Of a stretch of 64,000 bases of DNA, positions 55,201 through 63,107 are shown one piece after another (the stretch's first letter is position 1; each line of letters opens with the position of its first letter). Below the pieces are notes generated by a model. It was not told where the DNA came from and did no database searches. It worked only from the letters and a program-made list of their open reading frames with translations. This DNA is from CAYPFY01 sp964410105 (GTDB lineage: Bacteria > Bacteroidota > Ignavibacteria > UBA10030 > SZUA-254): assembly GCA_964410105.1 (NCBI GenBank), contig CAYPFY010000014.1, positions 1 through 64,000 of the forward strand, read 5' to 3'. Position numbers and translations under genes: made by a program.

Positions 55201-56502
55201 GTGGTTGATGTCGTCATCATCGGGGGAGGTCTCAGCGGCCTTGCGGCAGCCGTCGACCTCGACTCACAGGGCGCCCGAATCGCCTTGCTCGAGCAGGCGC
55301 CCCGGCTGGGCGGCCGCTGCTATTCGTACGTCGACGGAACGACCGGGGACACAGTCGAAAACGGACAGCATATCATCCTCGGCGCCTATCACGACCTCCT
55401 GCGTTACCTGAGCGCCATCGGAACGCGAGACCTGCTCAGGCCCTCCCGTGGACTGTCCCTGCGCTTCCACCATCCTTCGAAGGGTTTCGGCACATTCCGC
55501 ATCTCCCGTCTCCCCAGGCCGTTCCACCTGACGGCCGGGATGCTGCAGTTTCGCCTCCTGAGCGCGGGCGACAGGCGAAGGCTCCTGAATGTCGGGCAAA
55601 AACTTTACCGGGAGTCGGATGAAGAACGGGATCGCTTCACGGTGGAGGAATGGCTTCGGGCTGCGGATCAATCGACTGAATCCCGGCGCTGCTTCTGGGA
55701 TCCGATCGCCGTGTCCGTTATGAACGAGCTCCCCGGAAAAGCATCCGCCAGGGTCTTTGCCGGGGCGCTTCGATCGGCCTTTCTCGGGAAGAAGTCCGAC
55801 TCCGCCATACTTTTCCCCACAGCCGGCCAGACGGACCTCTACGTTTCGGGAGCCCTGCGGGTTTTAAAGAAACAGGTGGTCCGGACCAACACCGAGGCCC
55901 GCCGTATCGAGGAAGTTCAGGAGAGGGCCGTGGGCGTCCGGCTGAACGACGGTTCGCTCATCAGGTCCAGGAGCGTGATCAGCTCGGTGCCGCATCATTC
56001 GCTTTCAAAACTTCTTCCGGGGAAGCGCCGGAAGGAATTTGGGTACCTGGAAAAATTCTCGTCGTCCCCGATCATATCGATCCATCTCTGGTTCGACCGT
56101 GAATTCATGCCCGATGAGCATGTGGGAGTGATAGGCGGAACGATTCAGTGGCTTTTCAACGCGCGGAAGATCGGCTCACCCTCCCGCAGCCTCACGGCGG
56201 TCATCAGCGCGGCGTACGGGCTTGTCGAGCTTCCGAAGGTAAGCCTCGTCGGACTGGCGCTCCGGGACATCCGCTCTCTCTACCCGGAGAGCAGGAACGC
56301 TCGGCTTCAATCGTCGGTTGTGATCAAAGAGCGGAGGGCGACCTATTCATCGACCGTGGAGATCGAGCGGCTCAGGCCCGTGAGCGAGACATCCATCCGG
56401 AATTTCTTCCTTGCGGGGGACTGGACTGCGACCGGACTCCCGGCGACGGTCGAAGGCGCGGTCAGGAGCGGATTCGCTGCAGCGCGGGCCGCTCTGCGAT
56501 GA
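55201..56502 (+). CDS. hpnE: Hydroxysqualene dehydroxylase HpnE
   Basis: A 433-residue FAD-dependent amine oxidase-fold enzyme that reduces hydroxysqualene to squalene. The dinucleotide motif VVIIGGGLSGLAAAVDL opens the protein and APRLGGRC follows near residue 33; the C-terminal FLAGDWTATGLPATVEGAVRSG closes the FAD site. The start is GTG 55201, one base after hpnD. No squalene-hopene cyclase is encoded in the window. Confidence 0.92.
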   Translation: MVDVVIIGGGLSGLAAAVDLDSQGARIALLEQAPRLGGRCYSYVDGTTGDTVENGQHIILGAYHDLLRYLSAIGTRDLLRPSRGLSLRFHHPSKGFGTFRISRLPRPFHLTAGMLQFRLLSAGDRRRLLNVGQKLYRESDEERDRFTVEEWLRAADQSTESRRCFWDPIAVSVMNELPGKASARVFAGALRSAFLGKKSDSAILFPTAGQTDLYVSGALRVLKKQVVRTNTEARRIEEVQERAVGVRLNDGSLIRSRSVISSVPHHSLSKLLPGKRRKEFGYLEKFSSSPIISIHLWFDREFMPDEHVGVIGGTIQWLFNARKIGSPSRSLTAVISAAYGLVELPKVSLVGLALRDIRSLYPESRNARLQSSVVIKERRATYSSTVEIERLRPVSETSIRNFFLAGDWTATGLPATVEGAVRSGFAAARAALR

Positions 56503-56522
56503 TGGAGAGGAGCACCGGGGGG

Positions 56523-57125
56523 TCAGCGAATGTGCGCCGCCAGCGCCGGAAGCTGCTGAAGGGGTCCGAGAGCGAGGAAGAGTGCCGCCGCCACCGGCCA
56601 TTTCCAGCGCACAGTCTTGGTGTCATGCACGATGGTGAGCGTCAGCGCGGAAATAGTCAGCATGAAAAAACAGAGAAGGAGCACGGCTACCGTGGGGTCG
56701 GATAGCCGGAGCAGGGATAGCGACGCGCTCTCATCGGCCACCAGTCTTGCCCTGTTTGTAGAAACGAGCTGTAACAGCACGGTCAGCGTCGCGGGGATGC
56801 GGATGCTCGCGTTGACAAATGCCATCGCTCCAAGGAACAAATTGCGGGGAAACCTCATGTACAGCGCGAAGGAGACGAGCGCCAGAACAAAGGTCCAGCT
56901 CATGCCTGCAGCCGACGAGAACGGACAGGAGGGGTGAGGAGCCGACAGAATCGTCATCAGGTTAAAGCCTTCGCCGCTCAGAGTGCCGCAGGAAGATTGG
57001 TTCGCGATCAGGTAAACGTAGTGTCGGCTGAGGAGCGAGACGAACACTGCGAGGACGAACGACGGGACGCCGAGCACCCACAACGTGCGCGAGGAATACT
57101 TCGGCTCTTCCTCGATGAACGGCAT
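56523..57125 (-). CDS. Hypothetical integral membrane protein
   Basis: I do not recognise the family. The 200-residue product has about five hydrophobic segments (near 17-40, 75-92, 95-118, 145-165 and 172-196) and no signal peptide. The loop between the first two spans has three Cys (SSCG and PSCPF). A strong GAAGGAGG precedes the ATG. It stands alone, convergent with hpnE. No promoter of the shared type was found upstream. Confidence 0.65.
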   Translation of the reverse strand: MPFIEEEPKYSSRTLWVLGVPSFVLAVFVSLLSRHYVYLIANQSSCGTLSGEGFNLMTILSAPHPSCPFSSAAGMSWTFVLALVSFALYMRFPRNLFLGAMAFVNASIRIPATLTVLLQLVSTNRARLVADESASLSLLRLSDPTVAVLLLCFFMLTISALTLTIVHDTKTVRWKWPVAAALFLALGPLQQLPALAAHIR

Positions 57126-57332
57126 TACAGACCTCCTTCTACGATATCCCCAAATTGGGGTTAAAAGTTACCCTAAATCCGGATGAATTCCTACGACATA
57201 GGTCACACAATGGCGAAAATGAATATAATTTAATCAAAGGGGATATGCCAGTCATTCCATCCTCTGCTTCAGCAGTCGTGGGCAAGGCGTTGAAATACAA
57301 CAGAGATTTAGCTCCACAACAGATAATAAGTG
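57126..57332. other. AT-rich intergenic stretch with a perfect palindrome
   Basis: The gap between the divergent membrane-protein gene and tyrS is clearly richer in A and T than the surrounding genes. CCCCAAATTGGGG at 57148-57160 is a perfect inverted repeat close to the membrane-protein ribosome binding site. A 78-codon open frame at 57155-57391 has no ribosome binding site, no recognisable domain and overlaps the tyrS start; I see no gene here. Confidence 0.4.
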
Positions 57333-57361
57333 TTGATTTTTCAAGCGAAAGATGGTATTTT
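57333..57361 (+). promoter_or_regulatory. Promoter of tyrS
   Basis: TTGATT at 57333-57338, 17 bases, TATTTT at 57356-57361. The predicted start near 57368 leaves about 20 bases before the ATG, with AAGGAC as ribosome binding site. There is no room for a T-box or similar leader downstream of this start. Confidence 0.6.
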
Positions 57362-57387
57362 AGGGCGCTATTAAGGACAAGCCCTGT

Positions 57388-58656
57388 ATGAACGGATTTT
57401 TCAATGAATTGTCGTGGAGGGGTTTTCTCCACACCCACACCCCAACGGTCGAAAAACACCTGCAGCAGCAGGTGACCGGCTACATCGGATTCGATCCCAC
57501 AGCCTCGAGCCTCCATGTGGGTTCGTTGCTTCCGATCATGGGGCTGGTCCATCTTCAACGCGGAGGCCATCTGCCCATCGCTATCGCCGGGGGGGGCACC
57601 GGCATGATCGGCGATCCGAGCGGCAAGACGTCGGAACGAAAGCTCCTCTCACGGAATGAGATTGACGAAAACATCGAAGGGATAAAGAAACAACTCTCCC
57701 ACTTTCTCGATTTCACGAACAGGAACAATCCCGCGAGGCTGGTCAATAACGCCGAATGGCTCTCCACGCTGACGATGATGGAGTTCCTGCGCGATGTCGG
57801 GAAGCACTTCTCCATCAACGAAATGCTCGTCAGGGATTCGGTGCGCAGCCGGATCTCGCAGGAACAGGGGATCTCCTTTACGGAGTTCAGTTACGCCCTG
57901 CTCCAGTCGATCGATTATCTTGAGATGTACGACCGGTACAAGTGCACTCTGCAGATGGGGGGGAGCGACCAGTGGGGGAATATCGTCGCGGGTGCCGACC
58001 TGATCCGCCGTGTCCGCGGGGCGGAGGTGCACGCCATCGTCTTTCCGCTCATCACCGCGTCGTCCGGAGTCAAATTCGGGAAGACCGAAGCGGGCACGAT
58101 CTGGCTCGACGCGGCCCGCACGTCTCCGTATAAATTTTATCAGTTCTGGCTCAATACCGACGACGCGGACGTCGTGAAATACCTTAAATTCTTCACTCTC
58201 CTGACCCGCGAGGAGATTGACGCTCTCGAATCGAGCGTGAGCTCAGCGCCCGAAAAGCGCGCAGCCCAAACGGTCCTCGCCCGCGAGGCCACGAGACTGC
58301 TCCACGGAGACCCGGCCCTGTCGCGGGCGGAAAGGGCGTCAAAGGTTTTCTTCGGGGGCGCCGAGATGAGAGATGTGGGTGCCGACGAGCTCCTTGAGAT
58401 TTTTGGGGACGTCCCCTCGGTGGAAATCCCCAAAGACCGCCTGAGCGGCATGGCCTTCCTGGACCTCGCCGTATCGGCCGGGATCGCGAAATCAAAGGGG
58501 GATGCGCGCCGGTCGCTTCAGGGAGGAGGCCTGTACCTCAATAACAGCCGGATCTCCGACGAGACACGGAAGCTGGCTCCCGACGACGCCCTTCACGGGA
58601 AATTCATCGTCCTTCGCAAAGGCAACCGGAATTATTTCCTCGTTAAAGTGACGTAG
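57388..58656 (+). CDS. tyrS: Tyrosyl-tRNA synthetase
   Basis: A 422-residue class I synthetase. HIGH is HVGS at 43-46, KMSKS is KFGKT at 229-233, and a C-terminal S4-like tRNA-binding domain (DLAVSAGIAKSKGDARRSLQGGGLYLNN) ends the protein. This is the bacterial TyrS group with the KFGKT form. The ElyC-like gene follows after three bases. Confidence 0.96.
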   Translation: MNGFFNELSWRGFLHTHTPTVEKHLQQQVTGYIGFDPTASSLHVGSLLPIMGLVHLQRGGHLPIAIAGGGTGMIGDPSGKTSERKLLSRNEIDENIEGIKKQLSHFLDFTNRNNPARLVNNAEWLSTLTMMEFLRDVGKHFSINEMLVRDSVRSRISQEQGISFTEFSYALLQSIDYLEMYDRYKCTLQMGGSDQWGNIVAGADLIRRVRGAEVHAIVFPLITASSGVKFGKTEAGTIWLDAARTSPYKFYQFWLNTDDADVVKYLKFFTLLTREEIDALESSVSSAPEKRAAQTVLAREATRLLHGDPALSRAERASKVFFGGAEMRDVGADELLEIFGDVPSVEIPKDRLSGMAFLDLAVSAGIAKSKGDARRSLQGGGLYLNNSRISDETRKLAPDDALHGKFIVLRKGNRNYFLVKVT

Positions 58657-58659
58657 GCG

Positions 58660-59424
58660 GTGTTTGTCCTCAAGAAGATCGTAGGGACGGTTCTTCTTCC
58701 CCTCACTCTCTCGGTCGCCCTGATGGTCGCCGGAGTTGCCTTCCTCTTCATCCGAAGAGAAAGGGCGGGGAGAATCCTGGCAGCCTCCGGGATGCTTGTG
58801 CTGATCGTTTTCAGCTTCCGCACTGTCCCCTATCTCCTTCTGAAACCCCTGGAATCAGCGTACAAGCCGTGCGCGGTCGATAGCTCGGCCGCCCTTCCGG
58901 CCGTGAAGTGGATCGTCGTTCTGGGGGGCGGACACAACGCCAACCAGCTTCTCCCATCGTCGAACAGGATTTCAGCGATCTCCCTGACGCGTCTTGTCGA
59001 GGGCATTCGTCTGGAAAAACGCATTCCGGGAGCGAAACTCGTCCTTTCCGGGGGAGATTCTTTCGGGGGGGAGACTGATGCGGACCTTATGGCCGAGCTT
59101 GCCCGCGTGCTCGGCGTTGAACCAGGAAGCATCGTTGTGGAACGCGGCTCCCTCGACACCGAAGATCAGGCGGACTCGATCCGCTCGATCGTGAAGCGAG
59201 ACCCCTTCGCGCTTGTCACATCCGCCTGGCACATGCCGCGCGCGATGATGGTCTTCCGGAATGCGGGGACAGACCCGATCCCCGCCCCAACAGATTACCT
59301 TATCAAGAACGCCCCCGTCACGGTGCGGAATTTTTACCCGACGATCGAGGGGCTTGAAGAATCAGGCACGGCACTGAGAGAGTATCTCGCTATGGGATGG
59401 GCCAGACTGCGCGGGATGAAGTGA
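58660..59424 (+). CDS. YdcF/ElyC-like DUF218 membrane protein, copy 1
   Basis: A 254-residue protein with two N-terminal spans (near 7-28 and 39-60) and a DUF218 domain: WIVVLGGGHN near 83, AKLVLSGGDS near 126 and SAWHMPRAMMVFRNAG near 187. In E. coli ElyC acts on undecaprenyl phosphate-linked envelope assembly. It starts at GTG 58660, three bases after tyrS. The gene at 63108 is a paralogue. Confidence 0.8.
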   Translation: MFVLKKIVGTVLLPLTLSVALMVAGVAFLFIRRERAGRILAASGMLVLIVFSFRTVPYLLLKPLESAYKPCAVDSSAALPAVKWIVVLGGGHNANQLLPSSNRISAISLTRLVEGIRLEKRIPGAKLVLSGGDSFGGETDADLMAELARVLGVEPGSIVVERGSLDTEDQADSIRSIVKRDPFALVTSAWHMPRAMMVFRNAGTDPIPAPTDYLIKNAPVTVRNFYPTIEGLEESGTALREYLAMGWARLRGMK

Positions 59425-59426
59425 CC

Positions 59427-59453
59427 GTCGGAGGCTAAATGTCCCCCTCCGAC
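59427..59453 (+). terminator. Stem-loop at the convergent gene ends
   Basis: GTCGGAGG at 59427-59434 pairs perfectly with CCTCCGAC at 59446-59453, loop of 11 bases, three bases after the ElyC-like stop. There is no U-tract on either strand, so it may protect mRNA ends rather than terminate. A second inverted repeat, AGGGCGA (59470-59476) with TCGCCCT (59492-59498), overlaps the end of the convergent DUF1579 gene. Confidence 0.4.
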
Positions 59454-59496
59454 ACGTGAATGGACCGGCAGGGCGAGGGGAGGAGCGGCGATCGCC

Positions 59497-59958
59497 CTAG
59501 CCTTCCCGCCGGTAGTTTCCTTCCATGAACGGGAACCATCTCTTCCCGTCCTGTGACACTTCCATCTTGAAACTGTATCTCCCATCGCCGAAATCGAATA
59601 TCGCCTTGCTCTCCCCCTGCGGGTTTTTGTTGATGAGCGTGAGCTTGTTGTCGAGAAAATTGCCCTTGAATTCGGTCGGAGGCATGCCCATGGTGTCAAA
59701 CCAGGTCATGATGTAACACTGATGCGACGGGTCCCAGCTGAATACGCCGTGGCCGCGAAAGTTTACGATGCCCTCCCGCTCCTGTTCATAATCCTGCACC
59801 ACGATGAACCCGCCCAGCCCTTCCCGGTTGTCACACCGGGCCTTTGCGATGCCTCCCTTGGGATCCCAGGGAGTGGGAAATATCTTCTCTTCCCCCCTCC
59901 ATTTGCCGATAAGGCGTTCAAGTTTGCGGTGAGCGTCCGTTGGTCGTGGCATCAGCAT
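59497..59958 (-). CDS. DUF1579 family protein
   Basis: A 153-residue soluble beta-barrel-like protein. LERLIGKWRGEEKIFPTPWDP near residue 13, the repeated GxG-type strands (GLGGFIVVQDYEQ, GHGVFSWDPSHQCY, WFDTMG) and the last strands match DUF1579, a lipocalin-like fold of unknown function. GGAGG lies before the ATG. It follows the lipoprotein gene after 26 bases. Confidence 0.75.
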   Translation of the reverse strand: MLMPRPTDAHRKLERLIGKWRGEEKIFPTPWDPKGGIAKARCDNREGLGGFIVVQDYEQEREGIVNFRGHGVFSWDPSHQCYIMTWFDTMGMPPTEFKGNFLDNKLTLINKNPQGESKAIFDFGDGRYSFKMEVSQDGKRWFPFMEGNYRREG

Positions 59959-59984
59959 AATACCTCCGTGGAAGTTTTAGGATG

Positions 59985-60524
59985 TCATTTGGACCGAAGC
60001 TCCGCCCGTGAGAGGGAAGTGTCGAGGAGTGCCCGGATCGGGGCCAGATCCTGCCCTGAAACTTCCAGCCGCACCGGGCCCAGCGACCCAGTGACTCTCT
60101 GAGCGGCATCAAGCAGAAGAAGTAGTTTTGCCGGAACGTCGATCTTCATATCCTCCTTGACCCAGGAGCGATAACTGTCCAGTCCGAGGTACTCGCAGTC
60201 TCCTAGGGTGAACACCGAATCGGAAAAGGAGAGCGATAGATCCCGATTCTCCAAAAATCTCGGGTTCTCCCCGAGGCTCCGGAAACGAAGAGTCGCCCCG
60301 CGCACGCTTTGTTCATCCCGGACGAGAGTGCATCCCATCAGCAGGAAGCAGTATTTTCCCCCGCAGGAGCGCATATCCAGAATCATGCTCCTCGAATCAT
60401 AATAGGTGAGGGAGTCGTTCCCATGTTCCACCCGCACGAGCGGATCCCTGGAAAAGGTGTCGCCGAAATCCTCACGGCTGATCCCGCACCCCGACAGGGT
60501 CAGGATCAGAAAAAAACGGCCCAT
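59985..60524 (-). CDS. Hypothetical lipoprotein
   Basis: A 179-residue protein with a very short signal and a lipobox, LTLSGC, with Cys at 13. The signal lacks a basic stretch longer than one Arg, so an upstream start cannot be excluded. The mature part has three more Cys (CGGKYC and GC near 54-65) and no domain I recognise. AAAGGG precedes the ATG, only a few bases after the predicted transcription start. Confidence 0.6.
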   Translation of the reverse strand: MGRFFLILTLSGCGISREDFGDTFSRDPLVRVEHGNDSLTYYDSRSMILDMRSCGGKYCFLLMGCTLVRDEQSVRGATLRFRSLGENPRFLENRDLSLSFSDSVFTLGDCEYLGLDSYRSWVKEDMKIDVPAKLLLLLDAAQRVTGSLGPVRLEVSGQDLAPIRALLDTSLSRAELRSK

Positions 60525-60544
60525 ATGGTAGAAACCCTTTGTAA

Positions 60545-60573
60545 AATGTAAAAATTCCCGGCCTTAACGTCAA
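60545..60573 (-). promoter_or_regulatory. Promoter of the lipoprotein/DUF1579 pair
   Basis: On the minus strand: TTGACG at 60573-60568, 17 bases, TACATT at 60550-60545. The predicted start near 60538 leaves a leader of about 14 bases with AAAGGG close to its 5' end. Confidence 0.55.
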
Positions 60574-60582
60574 TCGCGGGGC

Positions 60583-60611
60583 TTGCGAACCTCTTTGCCT
60601 ATTGCTACATT
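60583..60611 (+). promoter_or_regulatory. Promoter of the ABC exporter gene
   Basis: TTGCGA at 60583-60588, 17 bases, TACATT at 60606-60611. Nine bases separate its -35 box from that of the divergent lipoprotein promoter. The predicted start near 60618 rules out a protein start at TTG 60583. Confidence 0.5.
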
Positions 60612-60636
60612 GGTTCCCGATGTCGGTGAATTCTCC

Positions 60637-62472
60637 ATGCCTGAGCCCTCGCTGAAGGACGGCAGGCCCGCAATGACGTTCAAGGAGCGCTTCCGGGCCC
60701 TCCGGAACCTCCCCGAGCTCTTCCGGCTCATATGGTCGACGAGCCCGCTCCTGATCTCGGCCAATGTGCTGCTGCGGATCATACGCGCAGCGGCCCCTCT
60801 CGTCCTTCTCTATGTGGGGAAACTGATCATCAATGAAATCCTCCGTTTGATCCGCCTCGGAGGGGAAAGAGATTTCACTGAACTCTGGCTGCTCGTCGGT
60901 GCCGAATTCGCGGTCGCGCTCTTCTCGGAAATGCTGGCGCGCAGCATCTCCCTCATCGACAGTCTCCTCGGAGATCTGTTTGCCAATAGCACATCCATCC
61001 GCCTCATGCGGCACGCAGCATCGCTCGATCTGTTCCATTTCGAGGACTCGACATTTTACGACAAGCTTGAGCGCGCCCGGCAGCAAACGACCGGCCGCAC
61101 GGTCCTCATGGCCCAGATGCTCTCGCAGCTGCAGGACGCCATCACGATCGCCTTTCTTGCCGTCGGCCTGGTCGCGTTCAATCCATGGCTCATCCTTCTG
61201 CTCCTGATCGCCCTTGTCCCTGCGTTTCTCGGAGAAGCTCATTTCAATGCCCGGAGCTACTCCTTCATGCGGAAATGGACTCCGGAACGGCGGGAGCTCG
61301 ATACTCTCCGGTATGCCGGGGCCAGCGACGAAACGGCGAAGGAAGTCAAGATCTTCGGACTCTCCGATTTCCTTGCGAAGCGCTACGGGGAATTGTCCGA
61401 CCGCTTTTACCGGATCAACCGGGCGCTCGCCGTCCGCCGGGCGGTCTGGGGCATTCTTCTCGGAATGATCGGGAGCGTCGGCTATTATGCCGCCTATGTC
61501 GTCATCATACTGAGGACCGTGACGGGGAAGCTCACGCTGGGGGATCTGACATTTCTCGCCGGATCGTTCGGCCGCCTCCGGACCCTTCTCCAGGATATGC
61601 TGCTTCGTTTTTCCACCATGGCCGAGGGGGCCCTTTACCTCGGCGATCTCTTCGACTTTTTCGATCTGAAACCGCATGTCCGGTCCCCGGCCAACCCGCG
61701 TGGGTTTCCGCGGCCCATCCAGAAGGGATTTCGCTTCGAGAACGTGAGCTTCCGCTACCCGAATTCCGAACGGTGGGCAAACCGCGCGCTCTCGTTTGAG
61801 CTTCACGCCGGAGAAAAGCTCGCGCTCGTCGGAGAAAACGGGGCCGGGAAGACGACGCTCGTCAAGCTTCTCGCCCGGTTCTATGATCCTACCGAGGGAA
61901 GGATTCTCCTCGACGACGTCGATCTGCGCGAGTATGACCTCGAGGACCTTCGGCGGGAGATCGGCATCATTTTCCAGGACTTCGTCCAGTATCACATGAC
62001 CGCCTCGGATAATATCGCCGTCGGCCGGATCGAGGCGAGAGAGGACCGGGGGCGGATCACCCGCTCCGCCGAACGGAGCCTCGCCCACGCGGTCATCGAG
62101 AAACTCCCCCACGGGTATGATCAGATCCTGGGCCGGAGATTCGCAACAGGCGTTGACCTTTCGGTGGGGGAATGGCAGAAGGTCGCCCTCGCCCGCGCAT
62201 ATATGCGGGATGCCCAGTTGCTCATCCTGGACGAACCGACAGCATCCCTGGACGCCCGCGCTGAACACGGTGTTTTTCAGCGCTTCGCCGACCTGACGAA
62301 GGGGAAATCGGCCGTCCTCATTTCTCATCGGTTCTCCACGGTCCGGATGGCCGACCGGATCATCGTTCTCCACGGGGGAGAAATCCTCGAATCGGGAACC
62401 CATGAAAAGCTTCTGGCGCTCGGCGGACATTACGCCGAACTCTTCAACCTCCAGGCACAGGGTTACCGCTAG
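60637..62472 (+). CDS. ABC transporter with fused membrane and ATPase domains
   Basis: A half-transporter of 611 residues from ATG 60637; ATG 60673 would give 599. Five or six spans fill about residues 35-330. The ATPase has Walker A GENGAGKTTL near 412, a degenerate signature LSVGEWQK near 525 (Val replaces the first Gly), Walker B LLILDEPTASLD and the H-loop ISHRFST. This signature variant is known in exporters of the peptide/multidrug group. Substrate unknown; no partner gene is adjacent. Confidence 0.8.
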   Translation: MPEPSLKDGRPAMTFKERFRALRNLPELFRLIWSTSPLLISANVLLRIIRAAAPLVLLYVGKLIINEILRLIRLGGERDFTELWLLVGAEFAVALFSEMLARSISLIDSLLGDLFANSTSIRLMRHAASLDLFHFEDSTFYDKLERARQQTTGRTVLMAQMLSQLQDAITIAFLAVGLVAFNPWLILLLLIALVPAFLGEAHFNARSYSFMRKWTPERRELDTLRYAGASDETAKEVKIFGLSDFLAKRYGELSDRFYRINRALAVRRAVWGILLGMIGSVGYYAAYVVIILRTVTGKLTLGDLTFLAGSFGRLRTLLQDMLLRFSTMAEGALYLGDLFDFFDLKPHVRSPANPRGFPRPIQKGFRFENVSFRYPNSERWANRALSFELHAGEKLALVGENGAGKTTLVKLLARFYDPTEGRILLDDVDLREYDLEDLRREIGIIFQDFVQYHMTASDNIAVGRIEAREDRGRITRSAERSLAHAVIEKLPHGYDQILGRRFATGVDLSVGEWQKVALARAYMRDAQLLILDEPTASLDARAEHGVFQRFADLTKGKSAVLISHRFSTVRMADRIIVLHGGEILESGTHEKLLALGGHYAELFNLQAQGYR

Positions 62473-62648
62473 CCGGTGATTCCCGCCCCGCGATTTTTCA
62501 GTTCTGGCAATCTCACGAGGACCCGCCGGAAATCCGAAGGCTTCCGGAATGCCGGTTGGGCTATTGAGGTTGAACTTCGAGGGGGAGATCCACATGTGTC
62601 GCCCGGTGCCGTCATAACGAGTCTTCGTCCAGGGAGGAAAGCCCCCGT
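62473..62648. other. Intergenic region without a recognised gene
   Basis: Apart from CCGGAA (near 62525) facing TTCCGG (near 62541), which could form a six-pair stem after the ABC gene, I see no terminator or gene. An 83-codon GTG-started frame runs through it and into msrB in another frame; it has no ribosome binding site and no recognisable sequence. Confidence 0.4.
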
Positions 62649-62677
62649 TTGTTTTTCCTTGGAAGCCTCTTTACATT
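62649..62677 (+). promoter_or_regulatory. Promoter of msrB
   Basis: TTGTTT at 62649-62654, 17 bases, TACATT at 62672-62677. The predicted start near 62684 leaves about 40 bases before the msrB ATG at 62724 and excludes the longer in-frame TTG start at 62649. Confidence 0.5.
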
Positions 62678-62723
62678 CGGTGATGCAATTACCCCTCAGA
62701 AGGTCAGACATTTTCCATATCCC

Positions 62724-63104
62724 ATGACTAAAGACGAAGAATGGCGCAAGGTGTTGACCCCGATACAGTATGAGGTCACACGCCGCAAAGGGACGGAGCC
62801 CGCATTCACCGGCGAGTACTGGGATAACCACGATCCCGGCATCTACCGGTGCGTCTGTTGCGGGACGGTGCTCTTTAATTCCGGAACGAAATTTGACTCT
62901 GGCACGGGGTGGCCCAGCTTCTGGGCCCCGGTGGATGCCGGGGCCATCGAGCAGACGTCCGATTCATCCCACGGCATGAGGAGGACCGAAGTTCTGTGCA
63001 AGAAATGCGGGGCCCACCTCGGCCATCTCTTCGACGACGGTCCCCGGCCCACAGGTTTGCGGTATTGCGTTAATTCAGCCTCCCTGAAATTCATCAAGGA
63101 ATGA
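62724..63104 (+). CDS. msrB: Peptide methionine-R-sulfoxide reductase MsrB
   Basis: A 126-residue enzyme that repairs oxidised Met. The catalytic Cys is C115 in RYCVNS. Zinc ligands are C43/C46 (CVCC) and C92/C95 (CKKC). The substrate-binding GTGWPSFW and GAHLGHLFDDGP are complete. It has no signal peptide, so it acts in the cytoplasm. I start at ATG 62724 (MTKDEEWRK). The ElyC-like gene follows after three bases. Confidence 0.94.
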   Translation: MTKDEEWRKVLTPIQYEVTRRKGTEPAFTGEYWDNHDPGIYRCVCCGTVLFNSGTKFDSGTGWPSFWAPVDAGAIEQTSDSSHGMRRTEVLCKKCGAHLGHLFDDGPRPTGLRYCVNSASLKFIKE

Positions 63105-63107
63105 ACG

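Noticed and set aside
57155..57391. A 78-codon gene before tyrS
   Set aside because: No ribosome binding site, no known domain, and it overlaps the tyrS promoter and start.
60472..62595. Antisense open frame of 707 codons opposite the ABC exporter
   Set aside because: The ABC exporter has complete motifs on the + strand; the antisense frame shows no domain and overlaps the divergent lipoprotein gene.
62476..62727. An 83-codon gene before msrB
   Set aside because: No ribosome binding site or recognisable sequence, and the msrB promoter lies inside it.
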